From the NCBI RefSeq assembly GCF_014654205.1, contig NZ_BNAW01000007.1, positions 186,001 through 250,000 of the forward strand: a DNA stretch of 64,000 nt, in the 5' to 3' direction. Positions 7,969 to 16,222 of the stretch are shown here, piece after piece (the first letter of the stretch is position 1; the number at the start of each line of letters is the position of its first letter). The notes under the pieces were generated by a model. The model ran no database searches, was not told the origin of the DNA, and saw only the letters and a list, made by a program, of their open reading frames with translations. Position numbers and translations under genes: made by a program. This DNA is from Amycolatopsis bullii. GTDB taxonomy: Bacteria; Actinomycetota; Actinomycetes; Mycobacteriales; Pseudonocardiaceae.

Positions 7969-8556
7969 TTGACTTCCGTGGACGTCGACACCCGCCGGCA
8001 CCGGCAGCGCCTCCTGGACGGGCTGGCCGAGTCGATCACCTCCGGCGGTTTCCGCGACACGACGGTGGCCGACATCGTCCGCCGCGCCCGCACGTCCCGC
8101 CGGACGTTCTACGAACACTTCTCCAGCCGCGAAGAGTGCCTCATCGCGCTGCTGGCCGACGCGAACCGGTCGATGATCCGGCAGATCTCCGAGGCGGTCG
8201 ACCCCCGGGCGCCGTGGGCGGTCCAGGTGCGCCAGGCGATCGAGGCGTGGATCGCCTGCGCGGAATCCGAGCCGGCGATCACGTTGAGCTGGATCAGGGA
8301 CGTCCCCGCGCTGGGCGCCTCGGCGCGTGACCTGCAGCGCGACGCGATGGAGGGGTTCATCGCGATGACGCAGCGGTTGACGGACACCCCGGAAATGCGC
8401 GCGGCGGGGATCAGCCCGCCGTCCCGCCAGCTGTCGATCATGCTGCTGGGCGGACTGCGGGAACTGATCGCGACGACCGTGGAGGACGGCGGCCGGGCCG
8501 GCGACGTCACGGAGGTCGCGGTACGGGCGTCGATCGCCCTGCTCGGCCCGGCCTGA
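7969..8556 (+). CDS. TetR family transcriptional regulator
   Basis: A 195-residue TetR regulator. The N-terminal helix-turn-helix is evident at about residues 10-55 (SGGFRDTTVADIVRRARTS, then RTFYEHFSSREE). The C-terminal ligand domain is divergent, as usual. The TTG at 7969 is preferred because a GGGGAGG lies 6 nt upstream; a GTG at 7978 is possible. It is divergent from the P450 operon with a palindrome cluster between, so it very likely represses that operon and itself. The inducer is probably a substrate of the P450 or EthA-like enzyme. Confidence 0.88.
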   Translation: MTSVDVDTRRHRQRLLDGLAESITSGGFRDTTVADIVRRARTSRRTFYEHFSSREECLIALLADANRSMIRQISEAVDPRAPWAVQVRQAIEAWIACAESEPAITLSWIRDVPALGASARDLQRDAMEGFIAMTQRLTDTPEMRAAGISPPSRQLSIMLLGGLRELIATTVEDGGRAGDVTEVAVRASIALLGPA

Positions 8557-8567
8557 CTTCCGGTCAG
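8553..8567. terminator. Short bidirectional hairpin across two convergent stops
   Basis: CTGAC (8553-8557) and GTCAG (8563-8567) form a 5-bp stem with a 5-nt loop; the TetR stop and the facing NmrA stop both lie in it. It is short and lacks a T run, so its role as terminator is tentative. Confidence 0.3.
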
Positions 8568-9433
8568 AACGCCGGCTTCAGCACCTCCCGGCACCACGTC
8601 CGGAAGCTCGTCGGCGCGATCGCCGCCTTCGCCCAGTCCGCGTCGTAGATACCCTCGTCCTGCGCCGCGAACATCTCGACCGCGTCCGCGACCACCCGTT
8701 CGCTCGCCCCCTGGGCCCGTCGCATCGCGGCGAAGTCGGCCAAGGCGATGCGCTGGTAGCGGATCGGCCGGCCGAGTTCCTCGCTCAGCACCCCGGCCAT
8801 GCCGTCCGGGGTGAGCCGGTCGGGGCCGAACAGCGGGACGTCCTCCTGGCCGGTCCACGAGAGGTCCGTCAGCAGGCCCGCGGCGGTGGCGGCGATGTCG
8901 CGGGTGGCGATCGTGGCCAGCGGCCGGTCGCCGGCGCAGGTCAGGAAGAACGTGCCCCGCTCGCGCATCGAGGCGAGCTGCCCGAGCAGGTTCTCCAGGT
9001 AGAACGGCGGGGACACCGCGCGGTAGGCGGCGCCCGACTCCTCCAGCTCGGCGTCCATGGCGAAGGCCGCGGAGAGCACGCCCGCCGGCTTGGCCCAGCC
9101 GTGTCCCGCGCTGCTCACGCCGACGACGTGGCCCACGTCGTGGCGGCGGACAGCGGCACGGCCGGCGCGGGCGAAGCCGAGGTAGTGCTCGTGTGCGCTC
9201 GCCGCGGCGGGGTTGGGCGGGACCAGCCAGAACACCGCGTCGGCGCCGGGAAGCGCCGCGTCGAGCACGGCCGGGTCGTCGTGGGCTCCCTCGACCACCT
9301 CGACCTGCGTGCGGACGTCGGCTTCGAGGCGGGTGGCGTCCCGGACGACGACCTTGACCTCGCTTCCCGCGGCGAGCAGGTGCCGGACGAGACGGTGGCC
9401 GACCTGCCCGGTCGGGGTGGTCACGACGATCAT
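8564..9433 (-). CDS. NmrA-like NAD(P)-binding oxidoreductase
   Basis: A 289-residue atypical SDR of the NmrA/azoreductase-like group. The N-terminal TTPTGQVGHRLVRHLL carries the GxxGxxG-type dinucleotide motif, followed by VVRDATRL and DAVFWLVPPNP. The SDR catalytic Tyr-Lys pair is not obvious, as in many NmrA-type proteins that sense NADP or act as quinone reductases. The ATG start has AGGAG just upstream. It is divergent from a TetR gene 80 nt away, which is its likely regulator; such pairs often respond to redox or electrophile stress. Confidence 0.85.
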   Translation of the reverse strand: MIVVTTPTGQVGHRLVRHLLAAGSEVKVVVRDATRLEADVRTQVEVVEGAHDDPAVLDAALPGADAVFWLVPPNPAAASAHEHYLGFARAGRAAVRRHDVGHVVGVSSAGHGWAKPAGVLSAAFAMDAELEESGAAYRAVSPPFYLENLLGQLASMRERGTFFLTCAGDRPLATIATRDIAATAAGLLTDLSWTGQEDVPLFGPDRLTPDGMAGVLSEELGRPIRYQRIALADFAAMRRAQGASERVVADAVEMFAAQDEGIYDADWAKAAIAPTSFRTWCREVLKPAF

Positions 9434-9513
9434 GGGAGCTCCTGAACATGAAGGTGAATTCCGCTTCCGAATATAACCCGGTGCGGCGCGCCGTCAAGTA
9501 CGCTGGGCCCACC

Positions 9514-10068
9514 ATGACCGCTTCCCGACGTGTGCTGCGCGCCGACGCCCGGCGCAACCGCGACGCCATCCTCGACGCCGCCGGCGACCTGTTCGCCCGG
9601 CGGGGCGACGCCGTCCAGATGGAGGAGATCGCCGACCGCGCGGGGCTGGGCGTCGGCACCCTGTACCGGCACTTCGCCGACAAGCAGGCCTTGCGCGCGG
9701 CGATCATCGGCCGCCGGTTCGAGGAGATGACCGTCCTGGCCCAGGCCGCCGAGGAGGCCGGGGACCCGTGGGCGGCGTTCGAGGCGCTGCTTTACGGCTA
9801 TCTGGAAGCAGCGGAGCCCGACGCGGCGTTCCGGTTCGCGCTCCTCGGGCCGGAAGAACCGAGCTGGGGTGACATCGAAGACCAGAAAGCCGCGTTCTCG
9901 GCCATCGTCGAGCGCATCGTGCGCCGGGCGGTCGACGCCGGCCGGCTGCGAGCCGACTTCCGGCCCGGGGACTTCGTCCTCATCACCCGCGCGGCGATGG
10001 CTAACATGACGAGCGCCGGCCAGTGGCGACGGCAGATCGAACTCCAGTTCGAGGGCATCCGGGCCTGA
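9514..10068 (+). CDS. TetR family transcriptional regulator
   Basis: A 184-residue TetR protein. The DNA-binding domain is clear: RRNRDAILDAAGDLFARRG, then MEEIADRAGLGVGTLYRHFADKQALRAA. The ATG at 9514 is chosen because it gives the normal short arm before the first helix; an upstream ATG at 9448 would start inside the promoter shared with the NmrA-like gene. A TATAAC-like hexamer lies upstream near 9470. Its target is most likely the divergent NmrA-like oxidoreductase. Confidence 0.88.
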   Translation: MTASRRVLRADARRNRDAILDAAGDLFARRGDAVQMEEIADRAGLGVGTLYRHFADKQALRAAIIGRRFEEMTVLAQAAEEAGDPWAAFEALLYGYLEAAEPDAAFRFALLGPEEPSWGDIEDQKAAFSAIVERIVRRAVDAGRLRADFRPGDFVLITRAAMANMTSAGQWRRQIELQFEGIRA

Positions 10069-10076
10069 AAACGCGC

Positions 10077-10106
10077 GAGGGCGCGGCACCGGCGTGCCGC
10101 GCCCTC
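10077..10106. terminator. Perfect 13-bp stem terminator between convergent genes
   Basis: GAGGGCGCGGCAC (10077-10089) pairs perfectly with GTGCCGCGCCCTC (10094-10106) around a 4-nt loop. It lies between the TetR stop and the convergent ptsH stop and can serve both. There is no T run, as is common in actinomycetes. Confidence 0.8.
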
Positions 10107-10122
10107 GTCCCGCTCCCGCGGG

Positions 10123-10401
10123 CTAGGCGTCCAGGTCCTGGGCGATCAGTTCGGCCAGTGCGTCGACCGACGCCTGTGCGTGGTCGCCCTCGGCGGTCAG
10201 TTCGACCTCGTCCCCGTGGGCCGCGCCCAGGGTCATCAAGCCGAGGACGCTGGCCGCGTCGACCGGGTCGCCCGCGACGCTTCCGGTGATCTTCGCGATA
10301 CGAACCTTCGCGGGCTGGTCGGCCGCGGTGCGGGCGACCAGGCCCGCGGGCCGGGCGTGGAGCCCGACGCTGCTGGCGACGAGCGTGCGGCGTTGGTACA
10401 C
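10123..10401 (-). CDS. ptsH: Phosphocarrier protein HPr
   Basis: A 92-residue HPr, the phosphoryl carrier between enzyme I and the sugar-specific IIA. His15, in SSVGLHARPAG, is the phosphorylated residue, and DAASVLGLMTLGAAHGDEV matches the conserved helix around the second conserved serine. The GTG at 10401 has AAGGAG about 7 nt upstream; the longer open frame above it overlaps fruA out of phase. It starts 11 nt after fruA and is the last gene of the fructose operon. Confidence 0.93.
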   Translation of the reverse strand: MYQRRTLVASSVGLHARPAGLVARTAADQPAKVRIAKITGSVAGDPVDAASVLGLMTLGAAHGDEVELTAEGDHAQASVDALAELIAQDLDA

Positions 10402-10412
10402 AGTGGACTCCT

Positions 10413-11864
10413 TCACGCGTTCACAGGCTGACCGGAGACGACGGCCGAGCGTTCGGCCGCCCGGAAGCGCGCCTGCTTGAGCGCGATCACCGACCCGGCG
10501 GCGACCAGCGTCCCGGCGATCAGCGCGACCAGGAACAACAGCGGGTTGCCGATCAGCGGGACGACGAAGATCCCGCCGTGCGGGGCGCGCAGCGTCGCGC
10601 CGAACGCCATCGACAGCGATCCGGTGACGGCCGAGCCGAGCATGATCGACGGGATCACGCGGAACGGGTCCGCCGCCGCGAACGGGATCGCGCCCTCGGT
10701 GATGAACGACGCCCCGAGCAGCCAGGCCGCCCGGCCGTTCTCGCGCTCGGCCTCGGTGAACAGCTTCTTGCGGACCGTGGACGCCAGCGCGAGCGCCAGC
10801 GGCGGCACCATGCCCGCGGCCATCACCGCGGCCATGATCTGCAGCGACGCCGTCGCGCCGGTGGTCAGGCCGCCGACCGCGAAGGCGTACGCCGCCTTGT
10901 TGACCGGGCCGCCCATGTCGAACGCCATCATCAGGCCGAGCAGGGCGCCCAGCAGCAGGGCGCTGACGCCGCTGAGGCTGTTGAGCCAGCTGGTGAGCCC
11001 GGTCGTGGCGGCCGCGATCGGCTTGCCGACCACCACGTACATCAGCACACCGACCACAATGGACCCGAGCAGCGGGTAGACCACCACCGGCATGATCCCG
11101 CGCATCGCCTTCGGCACCTGGATCTTCTTCAGCGCCAGGACGACGCCACCGGCCAGCAGACCGGCGACCAGGCCGCCGAGGAAGCCGGCACTCACGGTGA
11201 CGGCGATCGCGCCACCCACGAAACCGGGCGCGATGGCCGGGCGGTCGGCCATCGCGAAGGCGATGAACCCGGCCAGCACCGGCACCAGGAAGTCGAACGC
11301 CGCACTGCCGATCTGGAACATCAGCGCGGCCCAGCCGGCCACCGAACCGGCGTCGAAGTGCTCGGTGACCTTCGGCGCGTCGACGATCTGGTAGCCGCCC
11401 AGCGCGAAACTCAACGCGATGAGCAACCCGCCCGCGGCGACGAACGGGATGAGGTAGCTGACGCCGGTCATCAGCCACTGGCGGATCTTGGTGCCGGTCT
11501 TGTCGTTCGCGCCGACCTTCGAGGTGAGCTCCGGGGTGGCGGGCGCGGCGGCGACGGGCTCGCGGGCCGCGGCCTTGGCGCGTTCGAACAGCCCGGCGGC
11601 GTCGTTGATCGCGGCCTTGACCGGCGCCTCGACGATCGGCTTCCCGGCGAAGCGGTCCCGGCCCTGCACGGCGAGGTCCGCGGCGAAGATGACGGCGTCC
11701 GCGCTCGCGATGTCCTCGGCGGACAGCGGCTCGGAGCCCGCGGAACCCTGCGTCTCGACGACGATCTCGTCGCCGTTGGCCTTGGCGGTCTGCTCCAGCG
11801 ACTCGGCCGCCATGTAGGTGTGGGCGATGCCGGTGGGGCAGGCGGTGATGGCGACGAACTTCAT
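10413..11864 (-). CDS. fruA: PTS fructose transporter, fused IIB-IIC
   Basis: A 483-residue membrane component of the fructose phosphotransferase system, which imports fructose and phosphorylates it to fructose 1-phosphate. The IIB domain is at the N-terminus with the phosphocysteine at residue 9 (ITACPTGIAHTYMAAE). A linker near residues 105-130 leads to the hydrophobic IIC domain (SYLIPFVAAGG, DMGGPVNKAAYAFA, APHGGIFVVP). Many actinobacterial FruA proteins also contain IIA; here IIA is the separate gene 2 nt upstream. Confidence 0.95.
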   Translation of the reverse strand: MKFVAITACPTGIAHTYMAAESLEQTAKANGDEIVVETQGSAGSEPLSAEDIASADAVIFAADLAVQGRDRFAGKPIVEAPVKAAINDAAGLFERAKAAAREPVAAAPATPELTSKVGANDKTGTKIRQWLMTGVSYLIPFVAAGGLLIALSFALGGYQIVDAPKVTEHFDAGSVAGWAALMFQIGSAAFDFLVPVLAGFIAFAMADRPAIAPGFVGGAIAVTVSAGFLGGLVAGLLAGGVVLALKKIQVPKAMRGIMPVVVYPLLGSIVVGVLMYVVVGKPIAAATTGLTSWLNSLSGVSALLLGALLGLMMAFDMGGPVNKAAYAFAVGGLTTGATASLQIMAAVMAAGMVPPLALALASTVRKKLFTEAERENGRAAWLLGASFITEGAIPFAAADPFRVIPSIMLGSAVTGSLSMAFGATLRAPHGGIFVVPLIGNPLLFLVALIAGTLVAAGSVIALKQARFRAAERSAVVSGQPVNA

Positions 11865-11866
11865 GA

Positions 11867-12319
11867 TCAGGCCACCTCCTGGCGGATGTATGCGGCGAGG
11901 GCGGCGGGGTCGGCGGCGTCCAGCAGGTTCTGCTTGAACTCCGCCCGGACCAGCCGCCGGGCGAGGGCGGCCAGGACCTTGAGGTGGTCGCTGCCGCCGC
12001 CTTCCGGTGCGGCGATGAGGAAGATCAGCTTCGCCGGGCCGTCCGGTGCGCCGAAGTCGATGCCCGATTCGCTGCGGCCGAACGCCAGCGTCGGCGCGGT
12101 GACCGCGGCCGAGCGGCAGTGCGGGATGCCGATGCCGCCTTCGAGCCCGGTGGCCATCTGCTCCTCGCGGGCGGCGACGTCCTTCAGAAACAGGTCGAGG
12201 TCGGTCACCCGCCCGGCCTCGACGAGCCGCTGCGCGAGGCCGCGCACGGCGGCCTGCTTGTCGCTCGCGTCGAGGCCGAGGTCGACCAGGTCGGCGGTGA
12301 TCAGGTCTGGGGTGGTCAT
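11867..12319 (-). CDS. PTS fructose IIA component
   Basis: A 150-residue IIA(Fru/Mtl) domain protein. The active-site histidine is in GIGIPHCRS and the later GGGSDHLKVLAALAR motif is conserved. It accepts phosphate from HPr and passes it to the cysteine of FruA. The ATG at 12319 forms a 4-nt ATGA overlap with the fruK stop, fixing the start; the frame stays open above it, but that extension overlaps fruK. FruA begins 2 nt after its stop. Confidence 0.93.
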   Translation of the reverse strand: MTTPDLITADLVDLGLDASDKQAAVRGLAQRLVEAGRVTDLDLFLKDVAAREEQMATGLEGGIGIPHCRSAAVTAPTLAFGRSESGIDFGAPDGPAKLIFLIAAPEGGGSDHLKVLAALARRLVRAEFKQNLLDAADPAALAAYIRQEVA

Positions 12320-13260
12320 GCGGCGGCTCCGCTGAGGGTGAAGGTGGGGTCGGCGTCGAGCACGCGCACCTGGTCGGGGTGCACGTCCTGCGGGGTGGGC
12401 ATGCGGCTGCCCTCCTGCGTGACCGCGGCGGTGCCGTAGGCGACCGCGGTCCGCAGGGCTTGGGGGCCGGTTCCGCCCGCGTGGAGGAACCCGGCGAGTG
12501 CGGCGTCTCCGGCGCCGACGGTGCTGCGCACGGCCACGAGCGGGCCGAGCGCGTGGTGCGTTTCGGTTTCCTCGACGAGCACCGCGCCGCGCGCCCCGAG
12601 GCTGACCAGCACGCGGCCGACGCCGCCGGAGATCAGGTCCCGGCAGAACGCGACGACGTCGCCGAGCCGGGGCAGCGGGCGCCCGGCGAGCTCGATGAGC
12701 TCGTCGAGGTTCGGTTTGAGCAGGTCCGGGCCGCCCGCGCAGGCGGCGGCCAGCGGCGCGCCGGAGGAGTCCACGGCGACCTTCGCCCCGGCTTCGCGGG
12801 CGAGCTTCGTCAGCCGCGCGTAGAAGTCGCCGGGCACGCCGGCCGGGAGACTTCCGCAGCACACCAGCCATTCGCCGCGCGCGGCCAGTTCGACGGCGCG
12901 GCGTTCGAGGGTGGCGAGTTCGGCGGGGGAGATCTCCGGGCCCGGCTCGTTGATCTTCGTGGTGGTGCCGTCGGCTTCGACGAGCGTGATGTTGCTGCGG
13001 GTCGACCCGGCGATCGGCACCGCGACGACCGGAACGCCTTCGGGCGCGAGCAGGTCGGCCAGCCGCTCGCCGACCGGGCCGCCGGCGGGCAGCAGCGCGA
13101 CGGTCGGGGTCCCGGCGGCGGCCAGCGCGCGGGCGACGTTCACGCCCTTGCCGCCGGGATCGAGCCGGACCGCTTCGGCGCGGTTCACCTCGCCGCGGCG
13201 CAGCTCGGGCAGCCGCGCGGTCCGGTCGAGGCTCGGGTTGGGGGTCACGGTGACGATCAC
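12316..13260 (-). CDS. fruK: 1-phosphofructokinase
   Basis: A 314-residue PfkB-family kinase that converts the fructose 1-phosphate made by the PTS to fructose 1,6-bisphosphate. N-terminal TPNPSLDRT and DPGGKGVNVARAL are the sugar-binding signatures, and STVGAGDAALAGFLHA holds the catalytic Asp of the GAGD loop near residue 250. The GTG start overlaps the fruR stop by 4 nt. The order fruR-fruK-IIA-fruA-ptsH supports a fructose role rather than tagatose. Confidence 0.94.
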   Translation of the reverse strand: MIVTVTPNPSLDRTARLPELRRGEVNRAEAVRLDPGGKGVNVARALAAAGTPTVALLPAGGPVGERLADLLAPEGVPVVAVPIAGSTRSNITLVEADGTTTKINEPGPEISPAELATLERRAVELAARGEWLVCCGSLPAGVPGDFYARLTKLAREAGAKVAVDSSGAPLAAACAGGPDLLKPNLDELIELAGRPLPRLGDVVAFCRDLISGGVGRVLVSLGARGAVLVEETETHHALGPLVAVRSTVGAGDAALAGFLHAGGTGPQALRTAVAYGTAAVTQEGSRMPTPQDVHPDQVRVLDADPTFTLSGAAA

Positions 13261-14018
13261 GCCAGCACCACCTCCGGGCCCGCCTCTTCGAGTTCGGCCA
13301 CGACGCCCGCGTCGATGCCGCTGTCGGTGACCAGCACGTCGATCTCGGCCAGCTGCGCGAAGCGGCTGAGCTGGTCGGTGCCGTACTTGCTGTGGTCGGC
13401 CAGCAGCACCCGCTTGCGGGCCGCGGCGACGACGGCGGCCTTCACGGCGGACTCCGCCATGTCCGGTGTCGTGCAGCCGTGCTCGGCCGAAAAGCCGTTG
13501 GCGCCGAGGAAAGCGACGTCGACGAGCAGGCCTTCGAGCGCGCGCAGCGTCCAGGCCTCGACCGCGGCGAGCGTCGTCCCCCGGACCCGGCCGCCCAGGA
13601 TGTGCAGCGTGATGCCCGGGCGGGTGGCGAGGATGGAGGCGACCGGGATCGAGTTGGTGATCACCGTGAGTTCGCGGTCGGCCGGCAGCATCGTCGCGAG
13701 CCTGCTGGTCGTGGTGCCCGCGTCGAGCAGGATCGAGCCGCGGTCGGGCACCAGGTCCAGTGCGGCCCGGGCGATCGCGTCCTTTTCCGCGGCGTTGGTC
13801 TGGTCCCGCTGCGCGACCTCGGGTTCGAAGTCGAGCCGTTCGACGGCGACCGCGCCGCCGTAGACGCGGCGGACCACGCCCTGGCGTTCGAGGACGCCGA
13901 GGTCGCGGCGGATGGTCTCGGGGGCGACACCGAGTTCGGCGGCGACGTCACCGACGTCGACGCGGCCGTCGCGTCGTGCGCGTTGCGCCAGGAGCTGGTG
14001 CCGTTCGGCGGCGTACAT
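13257..14018 (-). CDS. fruR: DeoR family repressor of the fructose operon
   Basis: A 253-residue DeoR-type regulator. The N-terminal winged helix (ERHQLLAQRARRDGRVDVGDVAAELGVAPETIRRDLGVLE) is followed by the DeoR sugar-phosphate-binding domain (DRGSILLDAGTTTSRLA, VITNSIPVA, FLGANGFSAEHGCTTPD). It is the first gene of the fru operon. The likely inducer is fructose 1-phosphate. AGAGGA precedes the ATG start. It is divergent from ptsI and lies beside three evenly spaced TGCCCGTT repeats, its probable operator. Confidence 0.92.
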   Translation of the reverse strand: MYAAERHQLLAQRARRDGRVDVGDVAAELGVAPETIRRDLGVLERQGVVRRVYGGAVAVERLDFEPEVAQRDQTNAAEKDAIARAALDLVPDRGSILLDAGTTTSRLATMLPADRELTVITNSIPVASILATRPGITLHILGGRVRGTTLAAVEAWTLRALEGLLVDVAFLGANGFSAEHGCTTPDMAESAVKAAVVAAARKRVLLADHSKYGTDQLSRFAQLAEIDVLVTDSGIDAGVVAELEEAGPEVVLA

Positions 14019-14078
14019 GCCCGTTCCTCTCCGATTTTTGCCCGTTGCCGTTTGATTGTGCCCGTTGTTACCGTACTG
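14019..14078. promoter_or_regulatory. Three TGCCCGTT repeats spaced exactly 20 bp, putative FruR operator
   Basis: TGCCCGTT occurs at 14019-14026, 14039-14046 and 14059-14066, a period of exactly 20 bp. The first abuts the fruR start codon and the array covers the promoter shared with ptsI. Even spacing places all copies on nearly the same helix face, as expected for cooperative binding of a DeoR-type repressor to direct repeats. Confidence 0.65.
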
Positions 14079-14121
14079 TCAATCCCCAGTTACGAGATCC
14101 CTTGCTCCAGGAGGTCCTTCC

Positions 14122-15732
14122 ATGCAACTGTCCGGAGTCGGTGTCAGTCCTGGCCGGGTCGACGGTCCCCGCGTCCTCGTGGCCGCTGACCTGCCGGAAC
14201 CCGCTTCTTCGCCCGCTCCTGCGAATCTCGAAGCCGAAGCGGGCAAGATCGGGCAGGCGACGGCTTCGGTGGCGGCAGTGCTGTCCGATCGTGCCCGTTC
14301 CGTGTCCGGAGATGCCCGGTCGGTGCTGGAGACGACGGCCGCGATGGCGGCCGATCCGGCGTTGGCGGCGTCCGCGGAGAAGCTCGTCCTCGAGCGCTCG
14401 CTCCCGGCACCGCGAGCGGTGTGGGAGGCGGCTGGGGAGTTCATGGCGGCGCTGCGGGCCGCCGGCGGCTACATGGCCGAACGCGCGCGGGACGTCGCGG
14501 ACGTCCGCGACCGGATCGTCGCCGCGTTGCTGGGGGTGGCCCCGCCCGGCGTGCCGGAACTGACCTCGCCGAGCGTGCTGGTGGCGCGGGACCTCGCCCC
14601 GGCCGACACCGCCGGTCTCGACCCGAACCTGGTCCTGGCGCTGGTGACGGCCGAAGGCGGCCCGACGAGCCACACCGCGATCCTGGCGCGGGCGCTGGGA
14701 ATCCCGGCGGTGGTGGCGTGCGCCGGAGTCCTCGAGCTGGACAGTCCGGGGCTCGCGGTCGACGGTTCGGCGGGCACGGTGCTCCCCTCGGACGGCACCG
14801 TCCGGGCGTCGGCCCGGACCGCCCGGCCGAAGTGGGACGGCGTCGGCCGCCTCGCCGACGGCCACCGCGTCAAGCTGCTGGCCAACTTGGGATCGGCGGC
14901 GGACGCCACTGCCGCCGCCGCGGCCGGTGCCGAAGGAGTCGGACTGTTCCGCACCGAATTCTGTTACCTCACGGCCGCTTCCGAGCCGACGGAGGCCGAG
15001 CAGCGGGCGGCTTATGCGGCAGTTCTCGCGCCGTTCGCGGGAAAGCCGGTCGTGGTGCGCACGCTGGACGCAGGTTCCGACAAGCCCTTGGAGTTCCTGC
15101 CGATGGGCGAGGAACCCAATCCGGCACTGGGTGTCCGGGGGCTGCGGGTGGCGTTCGACCGCCCGGAGCTGCTGGACCGCCAGCTCGCGGCGATCGCGGC
15201 CGCGGGCGCGGACACGGGGGTCGAGCTGTCGGTGATGGCCCCGATGGTGGCCACGGCGGCGGAAGCCGAGTGGTTCGCGTCGCGAGCCCGCGCGGCGGGC
15301 ATCGCCCGGGTGGGCGTGATGATCGAGGTTCCCGCGGCGGCGTTGTGCGCTGACGCGATTCTCGCCGTCGTCGATTTCGTTTCGCTGGGAACGAACGACT
15401 TGACGCAGTACGTCTTCGCGGCGGACCGCCAGCTGGGCGCGGTGGCGGCGTTGAACGCCCCGGACCAGCCGGCGTTGCTGCGGCTGGTGGGGATGGTCGC
15501 GGAAGCCGGTGCGGCGGCGGGAAAGCCGGTGGGCGTGTGCGGCGAAGCGGCGGCGGATCCCGCCCTGGCGCCCGTGCTGGTGGGCTTGGGCGTGACGTCG
15601 TTGTCGATGAACGCGGTGGCGCTGGCGGGCGTGGGATCGGCGTTGCGTGAGGTGGACCTGGCGACGTGCCGCGCCGGGGCACGGCCGGATCGTCCATTGC
15701 CAGTTCGGGTGGCCGAGCGTTCCGCGGGGTGA
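14122..15732 (+). CDS. ptsI: Phosphoenolpyruvate-protein phosphotransferase (enzyme I)
   Basis: A 536-residue enzyme I, which takes phosphate from PEP and gives it to HPr. The N-terminal HPr-binding domain leads to the phosphohistidine at residue 184 (GGPTSHTAILARALGIPAVV). The PEP-binding barrel has GLFRTEF, NPALGVRGLR, GTNDLTQY and the active-site cysteine in GVCGEAAADP near residue 477. The start at 14122 has AGGAGG 7 nt upstream. It is divergent from the fru operon. At 536 residues it is slightly shorter than E. coli enzyme I, as in other actinomycetes. Confidence 0.95.
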   Translation: MQLSGVGVSPGRVDGPRVLVAADLPEPASSPAPANLEAEAGKIGQATASVAAVLSDRARSVSGDARSVLETTAAMAADPALAASAEKLVLERSLPAPRAVWEAAGEFMAALRAAGGYMAERARDVADVRDRIVAALLGVAPPGVPELTSPSVLVARDLAPADTAGLDPNLVLALVTAEGGPTSHTAILARALGIPAVVACAGVLELDSPGLAVDGSAGTVLPSDGTVRASARTARPKWDGVGRLADGHRVKLLANLGSAADATAAAAAGAEGVGLFRTEFCYLTAASEPTEAEQRAAYAAVLAPFAGKPVVVRTLDAGSDKPLEFLPMGEEPNPALGVRGLRVAFDRPELLDRQLAAIAAAGADTGVELSVMAPMVATAAEAEWFASRARAAGIARVGVMIEVPAAALCADAILAVVDFVSLGTNDLTQYVFAADRQLGAVAALNAPDQPALLRLVGMVAEAGAAAGKPVGVCGEAAADPALAPVLVGLGVTSLSMNAVALAGVGSALREVDLATCRAGARPDRPLPVRVAERSAG

Positions 15733-15823
15733 CGAAGAACGCCGCGGAACCTTCTCCTGGCGCGCTGACCCGGTCTAGGATGATCGTTGCCTGGTGGGGA
15801 GCGGCGAAGGAGCGAAGGCACGC

Positions 15824-16222
15824 GTGTACGGGTACGACGTGTTCATCAGCTATCAACGCGCCAACCGGGGCATTTCGGCGTGGGTCGAAATATTTTCTGT
15901 CGTGGCTGGCCGAAGTGCTGGACAGCAACTTCTACCGTGACGTCCGGAGTTTCTTCGACGACCAGGTCCACACCGGCGCGAGCTGGCGGGAGGTGCGCAC
16001 CGCGTTGAGCTGCTGACGGACCTGCGGGCAGCCGTCGAAGCGGGCGACAAGGTCCGCGCGAGAGAACTGGCGGCGGACCTGGCGGTGGTGGCCAAGCCCC
16101 ACTCCCCGGGCGGCGTCGTCGAAGTCCCGGTAGCCGCGGACACCCGCCGGTCGATCGATCTGCTCATGCGCACCCTCGCCCGGACCACGACGAAGCCGGA
16201 CCACCGGAAGGATCTCGGATGA
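15824..16222 (+). pseudogene. TIR-domain protein gene, frameshifted and internally deleted
   Basis: From a GTG at 15824 the first frame reads YGYDVFISYQRANRGISAWVE, the first strand and helix of a TIR domain. The frame then stops at 15940. One base downstream in phase (after about 15891) the next frame continues the same domain: YFLSWLAEVLDSN, then DVRSFFDDQ and GASWREVRTAL, which match the second strand and BB-loop. It stops at 16016. The original frame resumes with about 70 residues of a charged helical tail (LTDLRAAVEAGDKVRARELA to RKDLG) ending at 16222. The second half of the TIR domain, including the expected catalytic Glu region, is absent. The final stop overlaps the next gene (ATGA), so this was the first gene of a three-gene operon. 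TIR proteins commonly act as NADases in bacterial immunity; this copy looks dead. Confidence 0.75.

Noticed and set aside
7884..8118. N-terminal extension of the P450 across the divergent promoter
   Set aside because: A good ribosome-binding site and normal P450 length support the start at 7884; the extension is not family-like.
15666..16016. A single 116-codon gene covering the middle part of the TIR region
   Set aside because: Its first half is not protein-like; only the part after about 15890 continues the TIR domain from another frame, so a broken gene explains it better.
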